From Hygrophila difformis (lineage: Eukaryota; Streptophyta; Magnoliopsida; Lamiales; Acanthaceae): DNA of 64,000 nucleotides. Below the pieces are notes generated by a model. That model made no database searches. It saw only the letters and a program-made list of their open reading frames with translations, and was not told where the DNA came from. Made by a program: the position numbers and the translations under genes. Location: contig JAOANR010000001.1 in the NCBI GenBank assembly GCA_030278955.1, forward strand, positions 21,183,468-21,247,467, in the 5' to 3' direction. Positions 21,694 to 31,750 of this stretch are shown piece after piece (positions within the stretch are counted from its first letter, which is position 1; every line of letters starts with the position of its first letter).

Positions 21694-23025
21694 TCACTGG
21701 TCGGGAGGCGGGAACTGGCGACGCATATGCTCGTCCATCTGACGCATGTAGGCATACATGTCGGTCATGGTGGCCTGCTATTCCAGCTGCCTCGTAGTGA
21801 TCCTATCCATGCGAGCCTGGTATAGATCCATCCTGGCATCCAGAGCGTCGTAACGAGCCTGCCCGGCTGTAAACCCAGCGTCCATACGAGCAAACCCCGC
21901 ATCCATACTAAGTTGCATACCCTGCAGCATCTGAACTATCTGCGGCATCTCCGCACCCTGCTGGGGAACCACGGGAGGCGGAGGTGGCTGCTCAGGAGGG
22001 ACAACTAGAATCAAACCATCACCGTTGGGCTCCGGGCGAAGGACAGCCGGAGGAGCCCCACGTCGAAGAGCACTGCGTCGAGCGGCGTAGGTAGGAATAC
22101 GGTAGTAGCCGCCAGCGGTTAGCTCGTAAGGATCCGTCTCTTGTGACGTACGGATCCCCTGAGCCGCACACATGCCGCAAATAAGATGAACGTGGGTAAT
22201 AACCCTACTCCCTCGTCCTCGGCGCATACCCCTCAGGTTGTCCGCGATACAAGCCCCAACATTCACCCTACCACCTCGGGCGAGAAAGCAGATGGTCTGA
22301 TAGATGTGGTCTATAACAATATGGCTCCGGGTGATCGGCCGGACACGGCCTAACCATATCTGAGCAAGCTCGCGCCACGGAGAGTCCATCATCGTCAACC
22401 GCAACTCATGATCATGCTCAAGCTGAGGGGCCATCAAGGTGCATAAAACGCCACACGCAGGCGGGGGAATACGACCCTCAGGATGTGGCCGGAATACGCT
22501 GTCGTCAGGAAGGCCGAAGTAGACGTTGATCGCCCGAGCACTGAAATCTAGATGGCGACCCCGAACCCAGATTCGAGACAAGTCGTTGTTCTCCCCGAGA
22601 CCGCCAATGTTGGCGATGACCTCCATAGCTAAATACCCAGAAGCGATGCCCTCGGGATGGCGCGCAAGTCCAGTCCACTGAAGAAGGCCCAAAACTGGAC
22701 TGACCCTGTCATCGTCCATATGGCGAGGCTCCATGCCTCTCTCCGGAACGTAAGACCTGTTCCGACGAAGCTCGTCGAAATAGAACTCCTGAGAGGCCAT
22801 AGTAGCAAACCGGTACCTATCGTGGTGATGGGGACGCACCTCGTCGGGAAGACCCTTGAGCTTAGGGCCCCACTGCTCCTCGTCCTCCTCTGACTCGCTC
22901 CCGTTAAAATCAGGCATCGCCGGAGCGGCAGTGCTAGGGCCAACCTCGTCACGCTGAGCAACCCTTCTCCTGGTCCTCGGGGGACACATGAGTGACGCCA
23001 AAACAACCCATAAAAAGAGCAGCAT
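21694..23025 (-). pseudogene. Antisense accessory gene of T2 (Transposase_32-like), late stop
   Basis: Homologue of the T1 and T3 antisense genes. The ATG at 23025 follows a splice acceptor by one base. It has the hydrophobic N-terminus MLLFLWVVLASLM, the domain blocks VWVRG-type (here IWVRGRHLDFSARAINVYFG), PITRSHIVIDHIYQTI and VITHVHLICGMCAAQGI, a proline-rich linker and a coiled coil with repeated DAGFARMDAGF. A TAG at 21778-21780 removes the last 27 or so residues, which otherwise match T3 down to the shared stop at 21694-21696. The central domain is intact, so the product may still work. It runs convergent with the sense ORF, the 3' ends being 366 bp apart. Confidence 0.75.
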
Positions 23026-23026
23026 C

Positions 23027-23623
23027 CTGCAGATACCCAACCAATACCAAATATAAGGATAAATCCTACACAGAGATTACATCAAGTATAGGCTAGAAAA
23101 CTCAAGAACATGAAGTGTAAACTATAACACGGTCGATCTAAGAGGATCGCCGAGCAAAGGATAAGCCCCAACGAATCCCAAGACTCTTTGGGACATTTAG
23201 TCGAACACGTTGCGGGCGCAATAAATCAAGTTCAAAGTTTACTTGTAAACACATGGGAAACGTCCCCAAATCAAAACAATTGCTTAGGCAATAACTCATC
23301 ATCATAATAGGGCACAAAACCACGACAACGAACTCATCCGCATGCCCACAATACCAACACAAATCGGGGAAGTCATACTCTCCCTAAAGTATGGAATCTA
23401 GTAAAAACTTCCTCAAACTAGGCATACATTGTTGCACAAATACTTCCTAATCAACAAAAATAACACCAAGTATCGCACAGACTCGCTAATTGCACAAATT
23501 AAGTCTAAAAACAACAAATCCCTAATTCTTGTCCCTAAACCCTAATTTTGAAATTCACCCAAAGATTAAGGCTAAACAAGGCATAAAATCTAAAATTGAC
23601 AAGTAGAAGTAATAGACACATAC
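23027..23623 (-). other. Predicted intron of the T2 antisense gene
   Basis: On the minus strand TTGCAAG|GTATGTG is the donor at 23623, and ATCTGCAG followed by G and ATG is the acceptor at 23027 (597 bp). The interior is T-rich. Exon 1 upstream is non-coding and pyrimidine-rich (TTCGTTCTCTCATTCCC). Confidence 0.7.
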
Positions 23624-23639
23624 CTTGCAATGGAAAGTC

Positions 23640-23869
23640 GAAGCCGGGAATGAGAGAATCGGGGAATGAGAGAACGAATTTGAGAGCAAACTAGAAGAAG
23701 CCTCAGAAGTGGAAATGGGGCGGAATGGCTCGCGCAGAGCGCGAGCCTTTTTCTTCGAACTGCTATGGCCGCGCGGTCGACGCCTACTGCCGCACGGGCA
23801 CCGTGCGAGCCTCGAAAATTGTTTTTTTTTTATATTTATTTTCTTACATTCTATTGTTTACTCAATCAG
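23640..23869. promoter_or_regulatory. T2 boundary between antisense promoter and pol fragment
   Basis: The exon 1 leader of the antisense gene is followed by a CpG-rich block with the inverted repeat GGCTCGCG/CGCGAGCC at 23725-23746. A T-rich stretch then ends in CTCAATCAG just before the pol frame. The end of this stretch resembles a splice acceptor for pol. T3 has the same order at 50280-50494. Confidence 0.45.
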
Positions 23870-24510
23870 CTATACGGCAAACTGTCCAAATGCGATTTTT
23901 GGTTGAAGGAGGTAGCATTTCTTGGACATATAGTATCCGCTGATGGAGTTTCAGTGGATCCGGCAAAAGTTTCTGCCGTGACTGAATGGGCAACTCCCAA
24001 GAGCCAAACCGAGATAAGGAGTTTCCTTGGCTTAGCCGGGTACTATAGACGGTTCGTGAAGGATTTTTCTAAAATCGCACGACCTTTGACCCAGCTACTT
24101 AAGAAGGGAGTAAAATACGTGTGGACAGAGGCTTGTGAGACTGCGTTTCAAGAGCTGAAGAAACGACTCACAACCACACCCGTATTAACACTACCATCAG
24201 AGAATGGTGACATCGAAGTTTACAGCGATGCTTCGAAGGAAGGTTTAGGTTGTGTTTTGATGCAAGACTCGAGAGTCGTAACGTATGCATCACGCCAACT
24301 GAAACCTCACGAGGAGAATTATCCGACACATGACCTGGAGTTGGCAGCGGTCGTTTTCGCTCTAAAGATAGAAGTGTCGAATGTTCACCGACCACAAGAG
24401 CTTGAAATATATATTCACTCAGAAAGAGTTGAATTTGAGACAGTGAAGGTGGTTGGAACTCATTAAAGACTACGATTTAGAGATAGCATACCACGAGGGG
24501 AAGGCGAATG
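23870..24510 (+). pseudogene. T2 pol part 1: late RT and RNase H, interrupted by S2
   Basis: The fragment starts [20 protein letters not shown], the part of RT just after the catalytic YxDD box. The RT active site, protease and gag are absent. RNase H follows ([29 protein letters not shown]). A 23-bp deletion at 24370, seen against T3, shifts the frame within RNase H. The frame then reads on in a different phase to the S2 insertion at EGKANV. It resumes at 27284. Confidence 0.88.
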
Positions 24511-25243
24511 TGTAACACCCGAGGAAAAACAAATTCAAATTGTTTTGAACTACGTCATGACTTGATCCCTTCACAGGGTACGTAGGCAGCTTAGAACTAA
24601 TTTCTAAGTTCAGTCACGAAATAAAACACAAAATACATCACGAATTAGATCACAAGGACGATAGGAGATGTTGGAACCAACTTAGACTAGGCTAAGTAGG
24701 ACCCGGAAATGTTGCGAGCGATAAGCCGGACTCGTAACAAGATTAAGGAGAAGATTCCGCAACGAAGACGACCCAGGGAATCGAGCTAACACGTAGAAAA
24801 CCGATAGGGGAAAGCGAGGGAAGACCCGACGGAACACGCGGAGCCGAACCGGCCGGTCCGGCCGGCCCGCGCTGTCCGCGCGCCGCCGCGCGGCCACCGC
24901 GCGGCCAAGGGCGTCGCGACGCCAGGCCTGGCGCGCGTGCTCCGCGCGACCGTAGGGGTAGGTGCGCGCCACCTCCGCGCCAGAGGGGCTGAAGGTGTAA
25001 TCTTTCCATTCGGGGGTGATTTTCTTGCCGAAATTACATCTCCCTTCGAGGGAAACCAAATCCCAGCCTTAAGGAAGGCTTAGGGGCGGCTGGGAGACTC
25101 AAAACCCTAGTCCCACAGAAAACTCACTCCCACATTACTCCCAAACTTCCTCCCCAAGCCGAAACTCTTCCGACGACACTTTCCGGCAAGCATTCCGGCG
25201 ACGACGAGGCGAGAGGAACCAAGCCCTGCCCTCTAGACTCTTG

Positions 25244-26927
25244 GTAAGCCATGGTTAAACATTTTAATTCGTCCATAGCACTTAGAAACTCGAAATCTAA
25301 CCCGTTTCCTTTACTACGATTTCACGCCGGAAAACGAACGAAAAGCGATCGGAGAAGTTGGCCGTTCGTCGTGACCCTAGGACGTCCGGAAACCCAATCC
25401 AGCGACCCTATCATCATTCTAAGTAAGTTAACACCTTACTCACAAATGTTTGCGGTTGTTTGTTGTTTAAATCTCGAGATATAGGCTTGTAACAAAAATC
25501 GGTTTTCAAAAACCCTATTTTCGTCCAATTTTAAAGACTCGCCAAAAACTCGACCTTCGGGAATTCAAACCGAAAACTTTTCAACATAAAAGTTGTTCCT
25601 AACACCTTTATCTACCTTGTGTCCAAATTTCAGCCATTGACATTAAGTTTTGCTATCCCAATTTTCGCCATGAACTTTCTGTAACAAACCGAACGATTTA
25701 AATCTGTGACAGAATCCTTCATTCAACTTGATGCATGTTTTTCACCCATTTTTCGAATGATTTAACTTTGCACTTCTAAACAAAAGTTGTAGATAATTGT
25801 GTCTAGATTATGCCTACAAAATTTCACGAATTTTGGTGTTCATTTGATATGTCAATCGGCCAAGTTTTTGGAACTGTTTTGAATTCGTTTTAAGGGCCAT
25901 GAGTATGCAGTGTGTTGCACACGATTTTTGAGTACCAAGAATTCATTATTTCCAAAAACTTAAAACATGAAAGTTGTTCCTTAATGTGTCGTGTAGTTAC
26001 TGTAAAAATTTCACATCGATTGGTTTTGAAATGAATTTTTAATCGGCGTTACACGAACCTGTGACGAAAACAGTTTTTAAGACGTAAATTATTCTTTGCA
26101 ATAAACTCAAATTTTAACTCACTTCGGAACCTTATTTCCAAAAACTTAAAACATGAAAGTTGTTCGTGTGTGTGTTTTTGAATTACTGGCCAAGTTTCAG
26201 AATTTTTGGAGGAAAAACGAATTTTAAATTAAGAAAGGCGTAAACTGCCTCGAATAGGATTTTTCGAACTTGAGAAAACTCGAACTATGAAAACGCGATA
26301 TCGATCATTTGATAACTTTGAAATACGAACTTTCGAAAAATCCCGTTCACTAGGCTGAGCGGATCTTCATACTATCATTATCTTTGAGACTGCCTCGTTA
26401 GTGGTCTCCTTACTATCTGAGATTGCCTCGTTAGTGATCTCGCGCGCTGTATTTGTGGATCGCCTCGTTAGTGGTCCTACTATCTTTTTGGATCGCCTCG
26501 TTAGTGGTCCTACTATCTTTGAGACTGCCTCGTTAGTGGTCTCCCATTGTTTGGACTGCCTCGTTAGTGGTCCTATGTTGAGATTGCCTCGTTAGTGATC
26601 TCCCGGTATGGTGTCCTCTTCTTAGTTTACGGGATGAAAAGTAAAAGACTCGTGTGAGTGTTTCATTATGCTTAAATCGTATTTATCCTGTCTTTAATTA
26701 CGTATTTAAATTTTATGCATCTTAAATTATGCTTTAAATTTCGCTTTTTAAATTAAGTTCTTTAATCATGATTTTCCGCTGCTAATAAATCATGTATTTT
26801 TAAATCCCCGTACGATAAGCGAAATCTTTAGTTTAAACACTTGTAACCCCTTTTATTTGTTAGTTAGGGATTAACTTACTCAGTATATTTTTATACTGAC
26901 AACCGTTGTCATTTCTTTTTCTTACAG
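25244..26927 (+). other. Predicted intron inside S2
   Basis: Donor TTG|GTAAGCC at 25244 and acceptor TTTTTCTTACAG at 26927, 1684 bp. It contains the whole constant-loop hairpin array. Confidence 0.5.
26386..26602 (+). repeat. Seven-unit constant-loop hairpin array
   Basis: Seven units at 26386-26408, 26419-26441, 26457-26476, 26490-26510, 26521-26543, 26553-26573 and 26580-26602 share the loop (T/C)GCCTCGTTAGTG. The flanks pair in every unit but differ: GAGAC/GTCTC, GAGAT/ATCTC, GGAT/GTCC (allowing G-T) and GGAC/GTCC. Paired changes on both sides of a fixed loop indicate selection for the stem. Confidence 0.9.
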
Positions 26928-27283
26928 AGTACGTCGAGTGACGCATTGCATATGCACTTGGGGGAAATCATAATGGACATTTTAAATTTCTGCATCGTAC
27001 TGTTTTTTTTTTTTTACCGGGTCTGTTAAACCCGAGGATTTGGCCATGTTGGCCGTGATTTTACTTTCCGCTGCACTTACTTTATTTATTTTCCGTACGT
27101 GATAATTTCTACTATCGTATTAAGTATTATAAATTTCCGGACTAAATCTTGAAATGTTTTTAAATCTTTTTCATACCCACAAGCCTTGCATTTCCCTAGC
27201 AAGCTCGGGAAGCCGTGTCTTACTAGGGAATTGCGGCGGTGACATCCCGGCCTGGGTTATCAAATCCGGGGTGTTACAGAATG

Positions 27284-28896
27284 TGGTAGCCGATGCCCTA
27301 AGTCGGAAAACCCAACATGTGACAAACTCGTTGGTAATTCCGCCGGCATTGTACATGGAGTTAGCAAGATTGGAGTTAGAACTTGTGCATCATGGCACAG
27401 TGAGTGAAACGATCAATGCCATGGTCGTTGAAACTCCAATATTGGACGAGATTCTACTCGCTCAACCGGGCGATGCGAAACTCGAGAAGATAAGGGGGTA
27501 TATTGCCAAAGGAAAGGCAATAGGATTTGCTGTCCATGAGGATGGAAGCATTCGTTTCAAAGAGAGATGGTGCGTGCCCCTTAAATGTGACGAGTTGAAG
27601 CAAAGGTTGATGGAGGAAGGGCACAACACGCCATATTCCGTACATCCCGGAGGAGACAAGCTATACAAAGATCTGAAGAAGATCTATTGGTGGCCGGGAA
27701 TGAAGAAGGAAGTGGCAAATTTCGTGGCGAAATGTCTCACCTGCCAAAAGGTTAAGGCAGTGCGACATAAACCCTTAGGATTGATGCAACCACTAGAAAT
27801 TCCAAGTTGGAAGTGGGATAGCATCTCGATGGACTTTGTCTCGGGATTACCCCGATCACCTAAAGGCATGAACAAGATTTGGGTGATTGTGGATAGGCTA
27901 ACGAAGACAACCATATTTATTCCGATGAAGGACACGTGGACTATGGACCAATTGGCCCGAGCCTACATTGATAATGTGGTACGACGACATGGAGTACCAC
28001 ATGACATCATTTCCGATAGAGACAGTAGATTTGTCTCTCACTTTTGGACGGAGTTACAAAAAGCTCTCGGTACTCAAATCAAAATGAGCACCGCATTCCA
28101 CCCAATGACGGATGGACAAACCGAGACAACAATCCAAACACTAGAAGACATGCTGAGAGCATGCGTGTTAGAATTTAAGGGAAATTGGGAATCCCATTTA
28201 CCCTTAATCGAATTCTCTTATAATAATAGCTATCATGCTAGCATTGGCATGACACCTTTCGAGGCGTTGTATGGACGAAAGTGCCGAAGTCCGTTGAGCT
28301 GGGAAGAAAACGATAAGTCAGTGGTAGTGGGACCACAACTTATCAAAGACATGGCTCAACAAATCAAAGTGATTCAAGGGAAAATGAAAGCCGCACAAAA
28401 CTGTCAAAAGAGTTATGCCGATGTGAGACGACGAGACCTAGAATTTCAAGTCGGAGATAGGGTCATGCTAAAGATATCACCCATGAAGGGGGTGATGCGC
28501 TTTGGCAAGCGAGGAAAGTTGAGTCCTTGATATATAGGACCTTATGAGATTCTAGAACGAGTCGGAAATTTAGCCTACCGACTGGCTTTACCGCCGCAAT
28601 TAGATCGAGTTCATAATGTCTTCCATATCTCACAACTAAAGAAGTATGTGCCGGACCCGGCACATGTACTTCAACCGGAGATAATTGAGCTCGATGAAGA
28701 TTTGACTTACGAAGAAGTCCCAGTGTGTATTCTCGATACTAAGGAACGCGTAACTCGGAACAAAACCGTCAAAATGATCAAGGTTCTTTGGTCAAACCAC
28801 GAAAGTGAGACGGCAACTTGGGAAGTAGAATCCGACATGAGAGAACGATACCCGACATTGTTCCAAACCGATACCGACACAGTTATGGGGACATAA
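27284..28896 (+). pseudogene. T2 pol part 2: RNase H end, integrase and chromodomain-like tail
   Basis: After S2 the frame gives VVADALSRK, a linker, the zinc-binding HHCC domain (HNTPYSVHPGGDKLY through CLTCQ), and the DDE core WDSISMDFVSG, IISDRDSRFVSHFW and the glutamate in TDGQTETTIQ. The C-terminus has YIGPYEILERVGNLAYRLAL and the chromodomain-like VKMIKVLWSNHESETATWEV. All three catalytic acids are present. A CGA-to-TGA change at 28528-28530, seen against T3, cuts the protein before the GPY block. The remaining 122 codons to 28896 are open. The product would lack the chromatin-targeting tail. Confidence 0.9.
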
Positions 28897-28906
28897 CTGC
28901 AATCTT

Positions 28907-28919
28907 AAGGGGGAGAGGA
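28907..28919 (+). promoter_or_regulatory. T2 polypurine tract 1
   Basis: AAGGGGGAGAGGA is followed by TGTCATACCACC at 28920, which aligns with the start of the S1/S2-type LTR. It lies 11 bp after the pol stop. Confidence 0.7.
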
Positions 28920-29080
28920 TGTCATACCACCTATTTTTCGTGCATCTTTGTAAACTTTTGAACTACGTTATGGCTTGATCCCTTCACAGGGTACGTAGGC
29001 AGCTTAGAAGTTTTAACTCTAAGTTCAGTCACAAAATAACAAAACAAACAAAAGACCTTAGCACGAGAAAGGCCGTAACA

Positions 29081-29119
29081 CAACTTCGAGGACGAAGTTG
29101 ATTCTTAAGGAGGGTAGAC
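29081..29119 (+). promoter_or_regulatory. T2 AGGA-loop hairpin and polypurine tract 2
   Basis: Hairpin CAACTTCG-AGGA-CGAAGTTG (29081-29100), then the tract AAGGAGGGTAGAC (29107-29119) directly before the 3' LTR. This is the tract used for the present LTR edge. Confidence 0.8.
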
Positions 29120-31724
29120 TATAATACCCGAGAATTTTCCAACATAAAATAAAACAATAATTAAAAAAATAAATAATAAATAAAATAAAAAGCATAAATA
29201 AATAAATAAATCCAGCCAATAAATAAATAAAGATAAGGAAATGAGAAATGAGATTTTACTTAAAAAGGAATTAAAGGAATTTAATTAAATAAAAAAATGG
29301 ATTAAAGGTAAATAAATTATACACCGGAACACGACACCAATGAACTCGAGAATTCGAGTCCAAACATCCAATTAGACCCGAGTAAGAAATTAGAGAGAAA
29401 GTAGGAACCCGAAGATACCCCGGAAATCGGAATTCGGGAGCATAGAGGGATAGAAATCCGAAAGAGAGGAGGAAAAGCACGACGGATCGCACGACCCGCC
29501 CGGACCGAAGTCCAGGCAAAGTCGGCGCGGTGGCCGCGCGGTCCATAGGCATTGGGCGCGCCACGACCGCGCCACGCGACAGATTCGCCCGTTGCGTGAA
29601 TCTCTCGCCCGAACGTGGATTTTTCGACTTTCGGTTGAACGTCTTTCGACTCAAGACCCTTAGGGTCAGATTTTGGACGCCCTAGGTCTTAGCTATCTAT
29701 AAATAAACCCCCTTGGAAGCCCCGAACACTTTTACAAAACCCTACAACTCTCTACAAATTCGAAACCCTAAATCCGGAGTCGTCGGAGGCACGAAACCAA
29801 GGCTTGGACTGTTGGACGAAAATTTCAAGATCTCCAGTGTTGTGGTAAGTCCCGATCCAATCCATGCTCAATATATGATTCGAAAACGAATCCTAATCTT
29901 CTCCTTTTCCCTTCTACACCTCGCATTGGATCTAGATCGTAGAACCCGACGAACGGAGAGGAGAAACGGTGGACTGGAAGCCACGCCTTCGAAATAGACG
30001 ATCCCGGACGTTCACAACTCTGTAAGTTAATACTTACATGGTTTTAGGAGTAATTAAAACACGAAACCTAAAAGCTTGAATCGAATCTTGCGTAAATCTG
30101 TCATTGAATGTTTTCTACCGGTGCAACAGTTTTGACGAATTTTTCCGAACCTTAAAACGACTTCAAACGGAAAAACTTAAAACACAAAAAACGTTCCTAA
30201 GGCTTAGATCTATCTACTGTAAAATTTTCAGAATTTTTAGAGACGATTGTTATGTGAAAACCAACCGAAACCGAACTGCTTGAAACTAGATCTTGAAGTT
30301 CTTGGCAGAATTTAGGTCCGATCTTGATCACGTTTTTGACATAGGTTCCAGACCTATTTAGATCTTTGGCCGAACATAAAAGTTGTAGATAAAGGTGTTA
30401 AGATGGTCTCTATAAAATTTCATCAAATTTGGAGTTGAATTGCTATGGTAGAATTCGAAATCTTTAAACTGTGACATATGAAATTCGGACAGAATTGTGT
30501 TTCTGTGAAAATTGGTGTTTTTGACCTATTTCGGTATCTCGGATTGAAAACGTTAAAACACGAAAGTTGTAGATCTCGACGTTTCTTACACAGTCGTGAA
30601 ATTTCGGAATTTTTGGAATTAAATCTGATTTCAGACGAATTTTGGAGTGAACTGTGGTTTACCGGAAGTCAAACCTTGAAATCTTGTTGAAACATGAAAT
30701 TAACCTTTAGGGTTGAAATGAGTTGAGATATTATTTTTAAATAAATATAGTTGAGATCAGATTTTTGAAATTTAATCCCCTTACAAACTTGATAAATTAA
30801 AATTAGGGGTGAGTGCTCTGCAGGGTGCCCCCTAACGATTCACGTCATGCCTTAATGGACGATGGTGACCCCGCGCGCTAAAATTGAGATATGATATTGC
30901 CAAAACGGCATGAGATATAGAGCCTACACTCTCGAGAATATCCACTTGGTTTTCCCGAGGCTCCGGAGTGGTACTGGGTATGGCTGATACGGTTGCGGCC
31001 GCCGGGCTACCGGCTAAACTTGTTGAGATTGCGATGCAATCGTGAAATACTTGAAATACTGAATCTGTGATGTAAAGGGGGAAATTTAAATTAAATTAAA
31101 TTATATTTGTTGTCCAATTAAATTATTTAAATGCTTATTTAAGTTATGGCTTTATTCTAGATTATATGGAATGTGCTGTTAAAGGAAGCCCTGAACTGAA
31201 TTATGCAAATTGGATAGTTGATTAAATTAGACTGAATTATTTATGTTATTATCATGTTTTATTTAAATATTAAATTGATGGCTTTTAAATCCTACGATCA
31301 TGCATGTGTTAACTTACTCAGCAAGTTGTGCTGACCAAACCATTTTTATTTTCTTTTCTTACAGAGTACGTAGAATGAACATGAGCACGTTCATGCATGG
31401 GAACTTTGCTTTTGGGAAACATTATTTTGTTTTTAAATTCGTACATCAGACTATATTATGAACGGGCCTGTTTAACCCGTGTTTTGGCCATGTCGGCCCT
31501 ATTTACATTTTCCGCTGCAATACTATACTTAAATATTATTTCTGTTGCGCTATGATATTATTATTTTCGAATTATATCGTATGGGCTGTTTTGAATGCTT
31601 TAAATGTTTTAACTACTGCAATACCTAGCCTTGCATCTCTTTAGTAAGCCGGAGAAACCGTGTCTTACTAGGGAGGTGTGGCGGTGACACCCCGACCTGG
31701 GTTATCAAAAACCGGGGTGTTACA
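29120..31724 (+). repeat. T2 3' LTR
   Basis: 2605 bp, collinear with the 5' LTR with scattered substitutions. The first bases are TATAATACCC in place of TGTAATACCC. The predicted intron donor here is a good GTAAGT (29845) and the acceptor TTTTCTTACAG ends at 31364. Confidence 0.93.
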
Positions 31725-31729
31725 TATCA

Positions 31730-31745
31730 AATCCGGGGTGTTACA
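31730..31745 (+). mobile_element. S1: right end of the solo LTR
   Basis: The last 16 bp of S1, AATCCGGGGTGTTACA, follow the T2 target duplication and are followed by the S1 duplication TCTGG (31746-31750). Confidence 0.85.
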
Positions 31746-31750
31746 TCTGG

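Larger units (their letters stand above)
24511..27278 (+). mobile_element. S2: solo LTR inserted in T2 pol
   Basis: A 2768-bp insertion from TGTAACACCCGAGG to GGGGTGTTACA, flanked by GAATG at 24506-24510 and 27279-27283. Removing it restores [14 protein letters not shown] of RNase H. It has no genes. It contains the CTACGTCATGACTTGATCCC block that in T1-T3 lies between their two polypurine tracts, so its left edge is the longer-LTR edge. It also holds a CpG-rich block (24830-24985), a predicted intron (25244-26927) and the seven-unit hairpin array. Confidence 0.9.
17764..31724 (+). mobile_element. T2: Tekay/Del-type LTR retrotransposon derivative, plus strand
   Basis: T2 has two 2605-bp LTRs (17764-20368 and 29120-31724) and is flanked by TATCA at 17759-17763 and 31725-31729. 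Inside are the Met primer site, the sense ORF, the antisense gene, late RT, RNase H, integrase and polypurine tracts. Pol carries a 23-bp deletion, a premature stop and the solo LTR S2. The 3' LTR now begins TATAATACCC, a G-to-A change in the terminal TG. T2 sits inside S1, so it is younger than S1. Confidence 0.93.

Noticed and set aside
26386..26602. CRISPR-like array (fixed repeat, variable flanks)
   Set aside because: The variable parts are complementary flanks of the same hairpin, not unique spacers, units are irregularly spaced, and the context is a plant LTR.
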